64,000 bases of DNA from Isoetes taiwanensis (GCA_021234155.1 JAJEKV010000020.1:2093275-2157274); one strand, 5' to 3'. Shown: positions 49,321 through 61,356, counted from the first letter of the stretch. Program-made: numbers and translations. The notes: generated by a model not told the origin, from the sequence alone.

Positions 49321-52027
49321 AAAAAATAAACCTAGCCAATCCTAGCCTTAGAGAAAAGCACAACGAGGATCGACGTTTATACAAGTCAATCCTTATACAT
49401 CATGATCAACCCATATAAAGTCTAGATAGTCTTAGATGGTACTTAAATTCCTTAGTTTCTTTTTTGAACAATATAACCTTGACTATAGTCCATATACAAA
49501 ACTTTAGATAAAGATTTCTTCCAATCTCAAAAGATGCATATTAAGTCAATGGACTCTGATCATGGTATTACAAGAGCACATGGTGTAACATTTCTGCTAA
49601 ACAATAATATCAGTAGCATATGCCCCTATATTTTAAATATGATGTAGATTTGACAAAACTTTTTCAGTCAGTGCTCAATATGATCCTGCTATAGCCAAAT
49701 ACATGCAGACGTCTGTTATATGACTTAAAATCTTGTGATATCAGAATAATAAAGGCAAATATTCTGCATATCAAAATCTTAAAATATTTTTACATTTATG
49801 GCCAATAAAATATCTTAGCTGCCATCTATTTCTCATGTAGAAATATACATCTCTTTTGCCAAAAGCAATGGATGAGCAGAATATACAACATAGATAATGT
49901 CTAATAATACAACTAGTGCCTTTTTAACAGAAAGAAACCAAAAACTAGTTAAAAGAGCAGTCAGGGATGCAAACTCATGTTTTTTGCCTCCAAGAAAGGT
50001 TTGTCCAACATTTTCGTTGAGATCCAAATAGTTTTCAGCATGTTGAACTCCTACCAACTAGTAAACAACTTCAAGTGCAAAAAAGCAACAAGAGAAGGAG
50101 ATTAATCGTACCTGCTGCGAACCATCAAAACATTAGCAAGGAACTTGGTAATGATTGAAGGACCAAAAGTTACATGTGATTGCTCTCAATTTATCACATT
50201 TCACCTCTTGTGTGCAAATCTATAGTCCTAGCAAACATAGACGGAGAGGGACAAATTATATTGAAATTAAAAATATCATATTTATTATTGTACAACTAGA
50301 ATATAATATTAGGAATCAATGGTACATACCTTATTCTTAGGAGTTTAGAAATCAGCACAAAGTGCTTCTGTAATATTCGATATCTAACAACATGCTTGGT
50401 CATCAATAAATGGAATTTTTTGCATTCTAGACAGTCCAAACCGTATATATAAATTTCTTATAAGAAATATATCTGTTCATTCTCATGACCGAATCTAAAG
50501 CAAAGTTCTTGTGTTTCTGCTACAGAATTGACATCATTATGCTTCACATCATGATGGATTTTATTGTGCATAGCATCACCCAAAAACTTCTTGCAATTGC
50601 CAGGACTAGTATGCATATTTTTTCCAAGTTTTTAGACATGCAAAACTTGTTTCTTAGCAATAATATTGCAGCTAAAACCACTATCCAGGTTATCCTTGCA
50701 CACGAAATCTCCTTTTCCGAACATTAGGTATTCAAGCGCTTCAAATTAGAAGAAGGGATGGAAAGTCCATGGACAGAGTCGAAATCCATATTTATGTTGG
50801 CTATACGAAATAACTTGGAAGTATACCTAATTCCATATCTGTATATATCTTTCTTATTCTTGAGAAACCGTTTCCCGCATAAATCTGAAACGCTCCCAAG
50901 GCATTTAACACTTAAAAATAAAATAGAGAGTAATAATAGAAACTCAAACAATAAATAACTTCTTATTAGTATGAGAACTTCTGCTCCAATCACTTGAAAT
51001 CTAAGTTTCTAACTAATCATCTTCTATCCCTCGACACTATCCCTCGACACGCCGCTATTACTGCGCGCTTTCCGCTGCGCAAACCTCACTTAGCTATTAA
51101 CTCTGTCTGTAAGAAGAAAGAAGAGAAAAGTAAGGTTAGTCATGGGGAGGGCTAAATAAGTAGTAACCATCACCTTAACCTGAGGAGAATCGTTAGTCAT
51201 GCAGACAATAGGCACACAAGTGTTAGTCACGCAAAGAACATATTCTTATAACTTATTGTGATTCAGGGATGATCAATATCTCACCCGGGCTCACACGTAT
51301 CATTCTGGACACGACTATATGTCAATATACCAATTACTTGGTATGCACGTTGCTCTATCACCCAGCCCTTCGGCAACGACAAAGGGGCGGGTTCTTTCAT
51401 ACAGATTCATTCTTTAATATTTCATTATATTTGCAAACACATTCATAAAGAATCAATAGCAAAGTAAATATACAAGCTCTTTAACAAACTACCAAACAAA
51501 AGAAAAGATAGACTCCAAACCAACAGAAACTCCAAAGATCCGGCTCTGGCTACCCACCAAAGAATCTTCTATGTGCAGTCTTGTTTGACCCCTGTCCACC
51601 TTTTTTGTGATATCTCCCTAACCATAAGGAGTTACGAGTGATGCCACTCCAATTCTAAAACTAGACTCCAAGGGCTTTCTAGAATGCTCAAGATCGTTCC
51701 ATTGTAATGACTACTTGTTGCGTTATCACATTTCAAAGTTTGCCCTTTTTTTTATACTATCTGCCTTTTCTAAAATTAGATCAATATCCTCTCCTTTCCA
51801 ATTATAGGAAATATCTTCCTATTCTTACAAATTCTATCTAGTTTATCTTCTCTAATCATAGCTCTACCAGTCAAGTTCAGATATTCCCTCTATTTTCCTC
51901 AGATATCTACCGTACTTTAGTATAGATACCATATTCAATTTGTTTCCTAACTATTGAAATTCTTTTAAATATTCCTGACCTAAGCTTAACAATAAAAATC
52001 ATTTACTTACCCCTCAACCCCATAGGT
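49321..52027. other. Intergenic, possibly including a minus-strand LTR
   Basis: No gene recognised. A CTATCCCTCGACAC 14-mer is doubled at 51026-51051. GC is higher around 51040-51080 and 51290-51400. If the polypurine-like tract at 52036-52046 is real, part of this stretch would be the 3' LTR of a minus-strand retroelement, but its far end could not be found. Confidence 0.3.
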
Positions 52028-53023
52028 GTGTTACACTTTCTCCCATACTAAAATTTACCCATGTCCTCATGGGGAGAACTCATCATCAAGCCCATGTTAT
52101 ATTTACCAAAGTTGTTCCGAAATCTTATGTCAAAGTAACTTGGGTTGGCCACGTCCAAGAAAACTCTTCCATAAAACTGTAGGAGCAATTTTGTAAATTA
52201 CACACGTCGTCTCGTCTATTTCCTATCTCTTTTACTTTTCTCTTGGAAGTCTTTCATTTCTCTTGCACTTCTTGGCACAGAAACTTGATTTTGGCGCAGA
52301 CTCAACTATTTCTGGATTTTCTGCAATATTTGGCCGAACATTTGAACGACAATATTTTCATCACCATCCTCATGATAATCTGTAAATTCTCTGCAAAATC
52401 ATTAAAATTCTACAGGTGAACTAAGATATCCAAGGTACAAGGCATATCTAAGACTATGTTCCATTCCATATACCCTTCGGGGTTGACTACCCTTACCACT
52501 ACAAGATTTAAGATTAATTTGGACGGCTACTAATGTTTGGGGACTTCACGGTTAGGTACTAGGTTTACAAAAATTAAATTTAAAAAACTTTTCCTTTTCT
52601 CTCATACCATGGCCCAGAAATAACTCCCGAGAAGTTTCTTCCTTCTTCGTTTCTCATAACTCAAATATTAACACTAGACTTGTCCCTGGGACCATTCCTG
52701 ATCCATGGACCAGAATTGGCCCACATGACCTTTGCCACTTAAACCCATGTAACTCACGAATGAAATTTCAATTTTATAATATACCACCAGCATTTGAATC
52801 TTCACTTGTTTCTGAATGACCTCTGAGAATTTCAAGACCAATGGGATTACCTATATCTTGTGGGGATTGCTCAAACATTGGAGAATTTGGCAGTTTCTGT
52901 ACCAATCCAGAACTGCCTTCTTCGATATTTCTAGCATAAAGTGACCTAAACCTTGCTAAAAAACCGAGTACATTCAATTTGCTCTTCTTTCCAGGCTCTT
53001 CTATCTCACTTCTGGACTTTGTA
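52028..53023 (-). mobile_element. Possible 3' internal end of a Ty3-type LTR element (PPT and LTR start)
   Basis: On the minus strand the sequence GAGGACATGGGTAAATTTTA leads into ATGGGAGAAAG (52046-52036), a polypurine-like tract, followed at once by TGTAACAC (52035-52028), which has the form of an LTR start. The layout resembles the end of plant Ty3/gypsy polyproteins, where a DE/ED-rich stretch precedes the polypurine tract. No integrase or chromodomain frame is preserved upstream, and no matching 5' LTR or target duplication was found. This is a suggestion from layout only. Confidence 0.3.
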
Positions 53024-53754
53024 TTTTTTTTTTTTTTTTTTTTGACGGCTTATAGCGGAAACCAGTAGGTATAAGATGGGATGCATGCTAGCTTAGTCAC
53101 TTATCGTACACATTATTGTTGAAGCTGCATTTTCAACAATTTGTGAGTTAAAGTTTTCACAAGCATAAAGTTATAAATGGGATACTTAGGCTAATATGAA
53201 ATTGGGTTCTTCAAATAGACACACTAGCAATGCAGTATTGTTGGCTGCAACACCTAACTGACCTTTGAAATGAGTTTGATTTTGTTGAGGAAAGGATGAT
53301 CACGCATCTTGGATTAATGGCATGGATGTGCCGGCAGCGCAATCCACATGAATCGACACCAATATATAGTTACATCGTTTCATTTTTGTCTGTTCATCCA
53401 TCTATATAATGTAAACCACGGCTGGGGTTTTTCCAGCCACTCATATCAATTCATCTCGGTCATTTCTGTAATTTAACAGATTTCCATATTATCTTTGTTA
53501 ATTTTAACTGTGACCCTTTAGGCCTATTTTGTAATAGTCACACTCAAATCCAAAGCGCAATCAGATTGTTTTGGCTAGGGGTTTTGCTGGAAACCATTCT
53601 GGCAGTGCAATTTGCCAGTAGCCGATCTGCTCCAGCAGCCCAAGATGCCCGTCCGATTGCTTTTTTTTTTTATTGACAGTGAGCCACACTATTTCCAGGT
53701 GCTCACCTTTTTAACTCTTAACGATTATTAGAACCATGAAAATTCCTTATCCAA
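53024..53754. other. Intergenic with poly-T tracts
   Basis: A T-run of about 20 starts near 53023 and a T-run of about 11 lies near 53662; either could be the reversed poly-A tail of a small minus-strand retro-insertion, but no body was recognised. Confidence 0.35.
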
Positions 53755-54498
53755 TTAAATGTATTGCTATGCTGTAAGGGATGGTTTAGGAGGTGGTCTA
53801 TGGATTACCAACAGATGGTGGCACTGGCAGATTTTGATGCGCAGAATGGGCAATTGGATGCGGGCTATGCTGCCACTCTGTGGGATGCCTCTACTCTTGC
53901 AAAGCCCAAGACAGAGCACTATCACGCTCAGATTAATCCCGGCCTTGAGCATGGACCCCATCGGTACTTGAAAGCACACATCTCTGTGAAGAAACGGAGA
54001 GCTATTGCCGCCATAAGGACGGGTTCCCATTACCTCAGAATTGAGACAGGTCGCTGGGGGGTGAATGGCGGGCACGGGATCCCCAGGGAGGAGAGGATAT
54101 GTCAGTGTTGTGAGATGCACGTGATAGAGGATGAGCACCATGCCCTCCAGCGGTGCCCAGCATATGCCCATGTCCGAGCAGTGCACACTGATCTTAGATG
54201 CTCTGACACACCGCTACATCAGTTACTCGCATCACCTATGGTAGCGCGACTGGGAGCTTACATCCTGCAGATTTCGGCCGTCAGACTTGCTCTTCTGGGG
54301 CATGGTATTTGAGAGCCTACTGTTAGGGTTTTTCCTCCCAAGTGGGGGTTTTTTCATCCCGGTAGTAGGGTTCTACTGTACAGTTACATTGTTTGTTTTT
54401 GGTGTTGGGGTTTTTGGCTTTTTTGCCTGTTCTGTGCCGTCTCATAGGCCTCTGGCCTCCGTGGACGTTAAAATAAACTTCCTTCCTTCCTTCCTTCC
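53755..54498 (+). mobile_element. 5'-truncated microsatellite-tailed LINE, best-preserved C-terminus
   Basis: A 182-codon frame (53764-54312) reads through LDAGYAATLWDASTLAKPK, RAIAAIRTGSHYLRIETGRW and CCEMHVIEDEHHALQRCPAY, the end of the reverse-transcriptase ORF with its C-x2-C...H...C motif. It is the only copy here whose C-terminal frame is unbroken, and so probably the youngest. The 3' UTR contains TTTTTCCTCCCAAGTGGGGG and TCATCCCGGTAGTAGGG, and ends TGGCCTCCGTGGACGTTAAAATAAA followed by (CTTC)n at 54479-54498. The polymerase core is missing, so the copy is strongly 5'-truncated. Confidence 0.85.
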
Positions 54499-55111
54499 CA
54501 TACAAACTAGCAAATTACCAACATGTGATTGTGCTCCTAGTCCAACCATGCCGTGCTGCACCATAACCTTACAACTAGGGGAACATGCGACCACATAATT
54601 TTTATGCCAACTTCACGATGATGTTCACGAGACGCATCCTTTATATTAAAAATGATTTATTAAAACCGTTCAATAGTGACTTAGTAAAGTCAATTAGTGA
54701 TCTTCAAGACATATTGTATTTGTTGGATGCCTATGATTAACATAATTGTTTAACGTTGCAGATAATTTCTTGCCGAGCACGCAACTTTAAACAAGTAAAT
54801 AGCACAGGCTTTTTATGCCACTTGCCATGATAAACTTACTTATCAATAAAATATTACTTGTGAAGCGAACATTTAGGCGGTTCTAGTTAGTGAATAATAA
54901 ACTACAAATTCTCTGGAGTGTTCATTTTACATCATTAATTGTTGGGGGTAAGATTATATCTAAACAATGACACTATACATATTAAATATAGGTTCTTTAT
55001 AGAATGGTGGAAGAGTGTTTTACAATGTCCTTAGGTTTATATCTTCCCTGGTGCATCAATTCAAGAGATTCAAATGTGAAGAGTGTTGATCCTCTTGGAA
55101 GTAGCTCCTTG
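54499..55111. other. Spacer between LINE copies
   Basis: No gene or repeat recognised. Confidence 0.4.
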
Positions 55112-55145
55112 TAATAGAATAGAATAGAATAGTTTTTTTAACAAA
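55112..55145 (-). mobile_element. Very short LINE 3'-tip (GTTAAAAAAACTATTC tail)
   Basis: On the minus strand the sequence GTTAAAAAAACTATTCTATT and its TTCTA repeats match the end of the tip at 987-1046. Only the last few bases of the terminal box plus the tail are present, so it could also be a chance microsatellite. Confidence 0.35.
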
Positions 55146-55749
55146 AAAAAAAACAAACAAACAAAAAACAAAAGAAGAGAGACTCCCTCCATCTCATGCC
55201 CAAGGTATATAGAAAGGTCACCTTTTTCCAAGATGTTCCAAAATCGAGCGAATGATGTTTTTTTCTACTTCTGACACTTCCTACTGTTTCTGATAGTCCT
55301 GCAAGAAAGGTGTATCAGGTATTTTCAACAAAAAACATGCTAATATGCTCTGAAATATCTTTTTGATGATGAATAGTGGTGGAACTATGCAAGTTGGAAC
55401 CTAGAAAATTTTATGTTTTCTGATAGAAATTTCTAAATGTACTCTGAATGCAGGATTGTAATCTATATATTTGGTATGTATTGAGATAGTCTTATACGAA
55501 GGGGCTTTGAATATGCTTTCAATTTGCAAAGCTAGTAGCTAAAAATGCTTAATAGACTAATCCTTGCTATTTTATTCGATTTTAAAAGGGTTGAATACTC
55601 ATAACCTCACTAACTTTCATACTAATCTCACAAAGTAAACAACAATTGTACTAAAATCTCTATTTTACCTCAATTTCCCTCACTTTTGAATGCAAGTGCA
55701 CAAGTATTTCTTACCAAGTTCAGATTTTCATTGAATAGAATATCATATA
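55146..55749. other. Spacer between LINE copies
   Basis: A-rich start, then no recognised feature. Confidence 0.35.
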
Positions 55750-57195
55750 GGACATTAAGGAAGGAAAGAAGGATATTTTAACGTCCGCGGAGCCCAAACA
55801 GGCCTATGAAATGGTACATGCACTACACAAAGTAGATAAAAATCACACCGAAGGTACAAATGCTACTATACAATGTGTCCCTACTACTGGGATGAAAAAA
55901 CCCCACGTGGGAGGAAAAACCCTGGTCGTAGGCTTTCAGATCCTCTGTCGCATAAAGGATACTCTGATGGTGGAGACTTGCAAATTGTAGGATGCGAGAC
56001 GTGCAACCATCAGCGATGCCAACAAGTGATGCAGCGGTGTCTCAGAGCATCTACGATCAGCATGTGCTGCTCGGATGTTCGTATATGCCGGACACTCCTG
56101 CAGAGAATGGTGCTCATCTGCTACTGTTTGCATGCGGCAACACTAGCATATTCTCTCGTGCTGGGGGATTCTCTGCCCTCCATCCGTATTCCAGCGGCCT
56201 GTTTCAATTCTAAGATGACGTGTCTCCGTCTTCACGGAGGCAATAGCTCTCTGTTTCTTTATAGATATATGTAATATCAAGTGAAATTGTGGGCCATCTT
56301 CCATCACTGGATTAGCCTGTGTGCGGTAGTGCTCTGTTTTAGGCTTCGCAAGAGTGGCCGCATCCCACAGTGTGGTAGCAAAGCGCTCATTCAGGTGCGC
56401 ACCCTGTCCCTTGGCATCAGGCATAGCCACAATCTGCTGGCAGTCTATAGACCACGTTGTGAACCACCCCTTATAGTGCTCTCGCCATACTCTCTTCAGT
56501 CATTGTGGCCCGTATGTCAATAACAAAGCCCTAGGGGGAAGACGATGTGCATTCATGCTATTAAACCTTGTGGAAACATGCAAGGTATCTGCTCATAGCG
56601 GAATGTTGCAGGGGCCAGAAACCAGTTTTATTTAGCAAAATTGGAGAAGGTACGGTGTCCTTGACACCTAGGTTGTATGTTAAAGAGCCTTTTGCATCCT
56701 CCCTAGCTTATCCCAGGTGTTCTTGCTAATCGTTGGACCCAAGACTTCAATCCCATACAGCAGCACTGATTCAACGAGCGCTCTGAACAGATGTGCTCTA
56801 TGTGCCCAGTCACAGAGGTATATTCTGTAGTAGGTATTCTGCATAACATACATGGCTTTCCATCTCACGCTAATCCTTCTTTCCATACAGTCATCCCATA
56901 GCAGTGGAAAAGTCGATTCCCAGATACTTGAAGGTCCTTATGACATCCAACTTCTGTCCTTTGAAATAGATATCTGGGATATCATGCTGTGAGGAGAGCA
57001 TGCTACGAGGAGAGGATTACCAGGATTTCTGCAGGTTCACCGTCATTCTTGTTGTGTCACAGAACCCACTAAGACCATCTAAATGCTGTTGCATACTCCT
57101 GGCTGTATGGAACAGCAAGTCCGCATCATCTGCATAGAGCAATTGCCTTATATTGTATGCCTCTGGTAGCTGCAAGCACATGATAAAATATCAAG
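55750..57195 (-). mobile_element. LINE copy from the YADD catalytic box to the 3' end
   Basis: On the minus strand the order is: LLYADDADLLFHTARSMQQ at about 57155-57095, the YADD polymerase box; MTVNLQKSW near 57035; a YLGI-like area near 56920; then MERRISVRWKAMYVMQ and VESVLLYGIEVLGPTISKN (56886-56680), the thumb. Next come RFATTLWDAATLAKPK and RHLRIETGRWN (56430-56143), then the CCHMQTVADEHH and ECPAYTNIRA knuckle (56133-55936). The 3' end is CTCCGCGGACGTTAAAATA with a TCCTTC-type tail at about 55755. Several frameshifts and stops make it inactive. It shows that this family's polymerase carries an intact-looking YADD. Confidence 0.85.
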
Positions 57196-57704
57196 AACAA
57201 AAGGTTTCTTTAAGATTTTGCTTCAAGAATGTAGATATGCTAGAGCAGAGAACCGGTTTTCACCAAAGGTCTGTCAGTTATCAATCGCAATGGAGCCTTC
57301 CGAATCGAACTTTGTTGTAAAAGCCCTATCCAAAACTTCACTGTTCTGGTTGGTTCCTGCCAAATTCAGACTATTTTTTGGTTTTTTAGTGGCTAGGGTC
57401 GTTTCTTGCCATGTTTAATGGAGATTCCGGGCCTCAAGACTATGATTGGCAGGCCAAATCCGTTGGAAAGGCCGGATCTTGGCACAGACCGAGATTACGA
57501 TTCTTAAAAAAACTTGGCAAAATATCTCACCGGCTCAGACTCTAAAAAAGGCATGAGTATAAGACCCACATCACACTTCTGCCCAAACCCAAAGATTCTT
57601 TGGTGTAGGCTAACAATAACTTGCCATGTGGATAAAACAAGCATCCAACATATCACACCTTGCTGCCTAAAGTATGATGTGGCTTTTGGCATGCAATATG
57701 TAGC
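57196..57704. other. Spacer, no feature recognised
   Basis: Open frames at 57218-57418 and 57514-57711 carry no known motif. Confidence 0.35.
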
Positions 57705-58660
57705 ACAATAACAGGGGGTTACTTTTAGATTTTTATACGTTTTTTCACATGGTTTTTCTATGATTTCGTTGTTGTATTCGTTGAGGTGTACTAAATAGTA
57801 TTTCTAGAGTGCACCCTTTATGGGCCGTTGATTTTTGTTGGTTGGAACAATCCGAGGGTTGTTGTCTTTCTCTGCATGTGTTTGTGCATGAACACATGCA
57901 CACGCACGCACATGCACATGCACACACATGCACATGCACACACATGCACATGCATGTGCACATGCACAGCGCAGTGTTTGTGCATGAACACTGCGCATGT
58001 GTATGCATGTGCATGTGCACATGCATGTGCATGTGTGTGCATGTGCATGTGCGTGCAAGTGCAAGTGCAAGTGCATGTGCATGTGCATGTGCATGTGCAT
58101 GTGTATTGTGCATGTGCAAGTGCAAGTGCAAGTACAAGTGCATATGCATGTGTGCATGTGTGTGCATGTGTGCATATGCATGTGTACTTGCCCTCTTGGA
58201 TTCTTATTGCCGGAGTGGATTTTACTACCACGAGATGGATTTTTTGCTCACACTTACAAAGGTATTTGTTTTTTAATGTTTCTTCAGTTAGCATAATGTT
58301 TTTTTTTTACAAGGTATTGGTTTCCTGATTCTACAATGTAGTGCTGCAAAACCCCTTTTTGTTTCCTTCCTAAGATTTGCTGCAGATTCAAAAAGAGTTT
58401 AGAGTTTAGGCCCTATGTTTGCTTCCAACTCTTGGATATTCCTGGCTGCCGAATTGTTCATAGCAGCCAGCCTTTAGCTTCAATCAACAAACGGATTCTT
58501 ATGCACACAACAGGCGGATTATTCCATGCCCTTTTCCATGTCACGTAGATCAGTCAAACAGTGGCCACAAGAATGCATTTATATTGTAGGTTTGGAGATT
58601 CATGCATTACCTTTAAGCTAGAGATGGAGCATCCAAAATCATATGGATTGATAAACAATG
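57705..58660 (+). repeat. Second copy of the satellite's left-flank segment
   Basis: Collinear with 33257-34081 from AACAGGGGGTTACTTTTAG to the GAGATGGA(C/G)CATCCAAAATCA area, with small indels. The main difference is the TGCATG microsatellite, which is more than twice as long here. It continues into the complete foldback element at 58483-59354, whereas the left copy is cut by the satellite. Confidence 0.88.
57890..58185 (+). repeat. Palindromic CACATG/CATGTG microsatellite
   Basis: The tract switches from CACATGCA-type to TGCATGTG-type units near 57955-58000, so its two halves are roughly self-complementary, with GTTTGTGCATGAACAC-type strings inside. Alternating purine-pyrimidine sequence over about 290 bp can adopt hairpin or Z-form structures. 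Open frames across it on both strands are by-products of the repeat. Confidence 0.88.
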
Positions 58661-59354
58661 GTGTTTCTAGTTACGTGCAAAATACAATTATGAGGCATCC
58701 AACATATAAAAATTAAATCCCCCAACACATAACAACCATTGACATTAACAACTAACACAACATAACTACCATTGACATTAATTAACACAACCATTGGGTC
58801 CAACACATTGAAATTAAAATCCCCCTTAAACCCCCTTTGGTTTGGGTGCATATTCACACGGGGGGTGACGTAGGGCAGCGAGAGCCCTCATAATTGTATT
58901 TTGCACGTACGAAATCAACACCATATAGTATTCCGCTTGAAATCTTATAGTATTTTGCAAATCTTGTTATACAGTATAGCAAATTTTGTACTTGCGTACC
59001 CCACAAACGAGGAACTTTACGTACGGTTTAGATTAAGGAATAAGGGGTGAATATGCCTATGTCAATGGTAGTTATGTTGTGTTAGTTGTTAATGTCAATG
59101 GTTGTTATGTGTTGGGGGATTTAATTTTTATATGTTGGATGCCTCATAATTGTATTTTGCACGTAACTAGAAACACCATTGTTTATCAATCCATATGATT
59201 TTGGATGCTCCATCTCTAGCTTAAAGGTAATGCATGAATCTCCAAACCTACAATATAAATGCATTCTTGTGGCCACTGTTTGACTGATCTACGTGACATG
59301 GAAAAGGGCGTGGAATAATCCGCCTGTTGTGTGCATAAGAATTCGTTTGTTGAT
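58483..59354. mobile_element. Foldback element with 296-bp inverted arms
   Basis: 58483-58778 and 59059-59354 are near-identical inverted copies (same length; I see about two mismatches). The 280-bp centre (58779-59058) contains a diverged copy of the left arm and loop of the element at 46267-46625. There is no coding frame beyond chance. The near-identity of the arms suggests recent formation or gene conversion between them. A partial left arm is also present at 33880-34081. Confidence 0.9.
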
Positions 59355-59984
59355 GGGCAATATTGTTTGTCTAAACTTTTGGCATGCATTATTTTTTTGC
59401 CACGTGGACAAAAATAGGAGGTAATTTGGCAAAAAAAAGTGATGACATGGCACATGTGGCATGCTGATGTGGCAAGAGAAGTGGCAGTGGTCTTTTCATT
59501 TAGAATTGTCCTATATTGAATGCAAATATCTATAATGTCATGGCCCAACTGCATGTTTGCAAATTATATACTTGCCTGAAAAATGACACTTCGTTTGTCT
59601 CCACATGGTAACTAACAAGATTCTAATGAACCAGCTTACTGGTCCAAACTCACATGGCTTGTTAAATTTATGACATGCTATTCCCCATAAGTCTTCTCCT
59701 ATACATCTATGCAATCATTAGATTCCAAACTTTCTATCGATATTTAAGTGGATTATAATCACCACTTTGAACAATCAAGATTTTTCTAGAATTTTGATTT
59801 CCAAGTACAATGTGAACTACAGGTCTATAGTGACGACAATTACCAAAGCCCCGTAATGTCCAACAGTGTTCTAGTAACATGTGGGGAGGTCCTATTATTT
59901 TAAAAATATCATACTAGCTGAAAGTAGAAATGAGTGAGATACATACTTGAGCATTAGAAAATAAATTCTTTCATGCCCTGGTAT
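59355..59984. other. Intergenic downstream of the broken RPP30 copy
   Basis: No clear continuation of the RPP30 reading frame was found on the minus strand, and nothing else was recognised. Confidence 0.4.
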
Positions 59985-60738
59985 CAAAGACAACAGCTGC
60001 AGTGAATCTCAAAGAAGATTCCATGCTGCAAAACTCATATACATTGGGTGAAATATTAAACAAGAGACTCTACAACTTTGTGCTATTGTGCACGTCCATT
60101 GTAGTCTTCACGGTTGAAGACTTTACTCGGAAAGGTAGCTTCTGACATCAAATGAAATAATATCCACCTTCATAGACAAGTAGAGCATGATGAGAAATCG
60201 ATCATTTGTTTCGTGAAGTAACAATGCCAAGTTTAAGGCTAAGATATGATGTAAATTTTTTAGATCAAATGCAGTAGTCAATATGGGGGGCTCAAACAAA
60301 TTAAATTGATTAAGACTTTAGATCAAATTTCCCTACCTCCATGTGATTGCATGCCTGAATTGATAGTTTTTTATTTGTGGGTTCTACAGTGACGAAATCA
60401 TATGTTTGAAGCACAAGATTTGCAGAATTCAATGTGCTTGCCTGCACAGCATCCTCTACCACAACTATCATCCTACTATATTGCCTAAATGGCATGTCTA
60501 TGGGCACTCCTAAAATCTTCCTATGAAACCTTGCAGAATCAGCCATTCCAAGAGTTGCTGCTAGTAGATCCTTCGAAACTAGACGTTGTATTCTACATCT
60601 ATTGGAGTCTGTCATTATTCTTCTAACCATATGACTTATTGCAACGCTCACATAGCCTAATTCTATGGCCTTGGACACTATTTCTCTCTTGCACTGCTCC
60701 TGCAAACCTTCTAGATTGAGATTTAACTCGTAAAGCAT
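59985..60738 (-). pseudogene. RPP30: RNase P/MRP protein subunit RPP30 (GAF1-type) gene copy, broken
   Basis: RPP30 is a protein of nuclear RNase P and RNase MRP, which process tRNA and rRNA precursors; the Arabidopsis homologue is GAF1. Exon A (60738-60337) is 134 codons without a stop: MLYELNLNLEGLQEQCKREI, then AIELGYVSVAISHMV, then ARFHRKILGVPIDMPFRQYS and LNSANLVLQTYDFVTVEP, matching the N-terminal half of plant RPP30. It ends at a GAG|GTAGGG donor. Exon B (60167-60094) starts VDIISFD and continues in another frame as KLPFRVKSSTVKTTM, so one base is missing. After a probable short intron (TTTTGCAG acceptor), exon C from 60025 reads HGIFFEIH, then shifts frame again and meets a stop in the DTRA segment. 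At least two frameshifts and a stop, and no later exons found, point to a decayed gene copy. The start could also be the ATG at 60750. Confidence 0.75.
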
Positions 60739-61023
60739 GGCGACCAACATCGCAATAAACCCTAGAAGTTCTTCTTAAACCCTCCAACCGAGTACATATA
60801 TCTATATAATAGAACATGTTTTTGACATGATTTTAAAAAGTGTGATCTGTGAATCTTTCCTAATCAACCTGCTTGTGTTGTCATTGTGGATTGTTCGTTT
60901 GGTACGATTTCGGAACCAAGGTTTTTACCCTTCAGAAGCTTCAATCACATGGCTTGGCATGCTTTGCAAACGAACACCCTTTGCAGATGGGGCGCAACTG
61001 TAGGATTTAGTGCAACCTTCTGC

Positions 61024-61203
61024 TGCAAAGCATTTCCAACATGCCCCCTGAGTTCAGCAGAAGAAGATAAGCTAGATGCTCTATTTCTATGTGATTTTGT
61101 GTTTATTTTTCATTGCAAAGCATTTCCAACATGCCCCCTGAGTTCAGCAGAAGAAGATAAGCTAGATGCTCTATTTCTATGTGATTTTGTGTTTATTTTT
61201 CAT
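61024..61203. repeat. Perfect two-copy tandem duplication, 90-bp period
   Basis: The 90-bp unit starting TGCAAAGCATTTCCAACATG occurs at 61024-61113 and 61114-61203 with no difference that I can see. The period is a multiple of three, so the local frame shows a 30-residue repeat. Confidence 0.93.
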
Positions 61204-61356
61204 GGCACAGCTTATGGTGCTTACAGATGTGTTTCAGAAACTAGATTAATCACAAGGCTCTAATCTTGTATATTCTGGTGCTGCCTATTTAGGTAGGGAA
61301 CCAAATCCCCTTATAAAAATACTAATTTCTTGTTGTGCAACCTTGACTTGATATGA

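Noticed and set aside
60886-61263. 125-codon open frame
   Set aside because: Its length depends on a perfect 90-bp tandem duplication that happens to be a multiple of three; no domain recognised.
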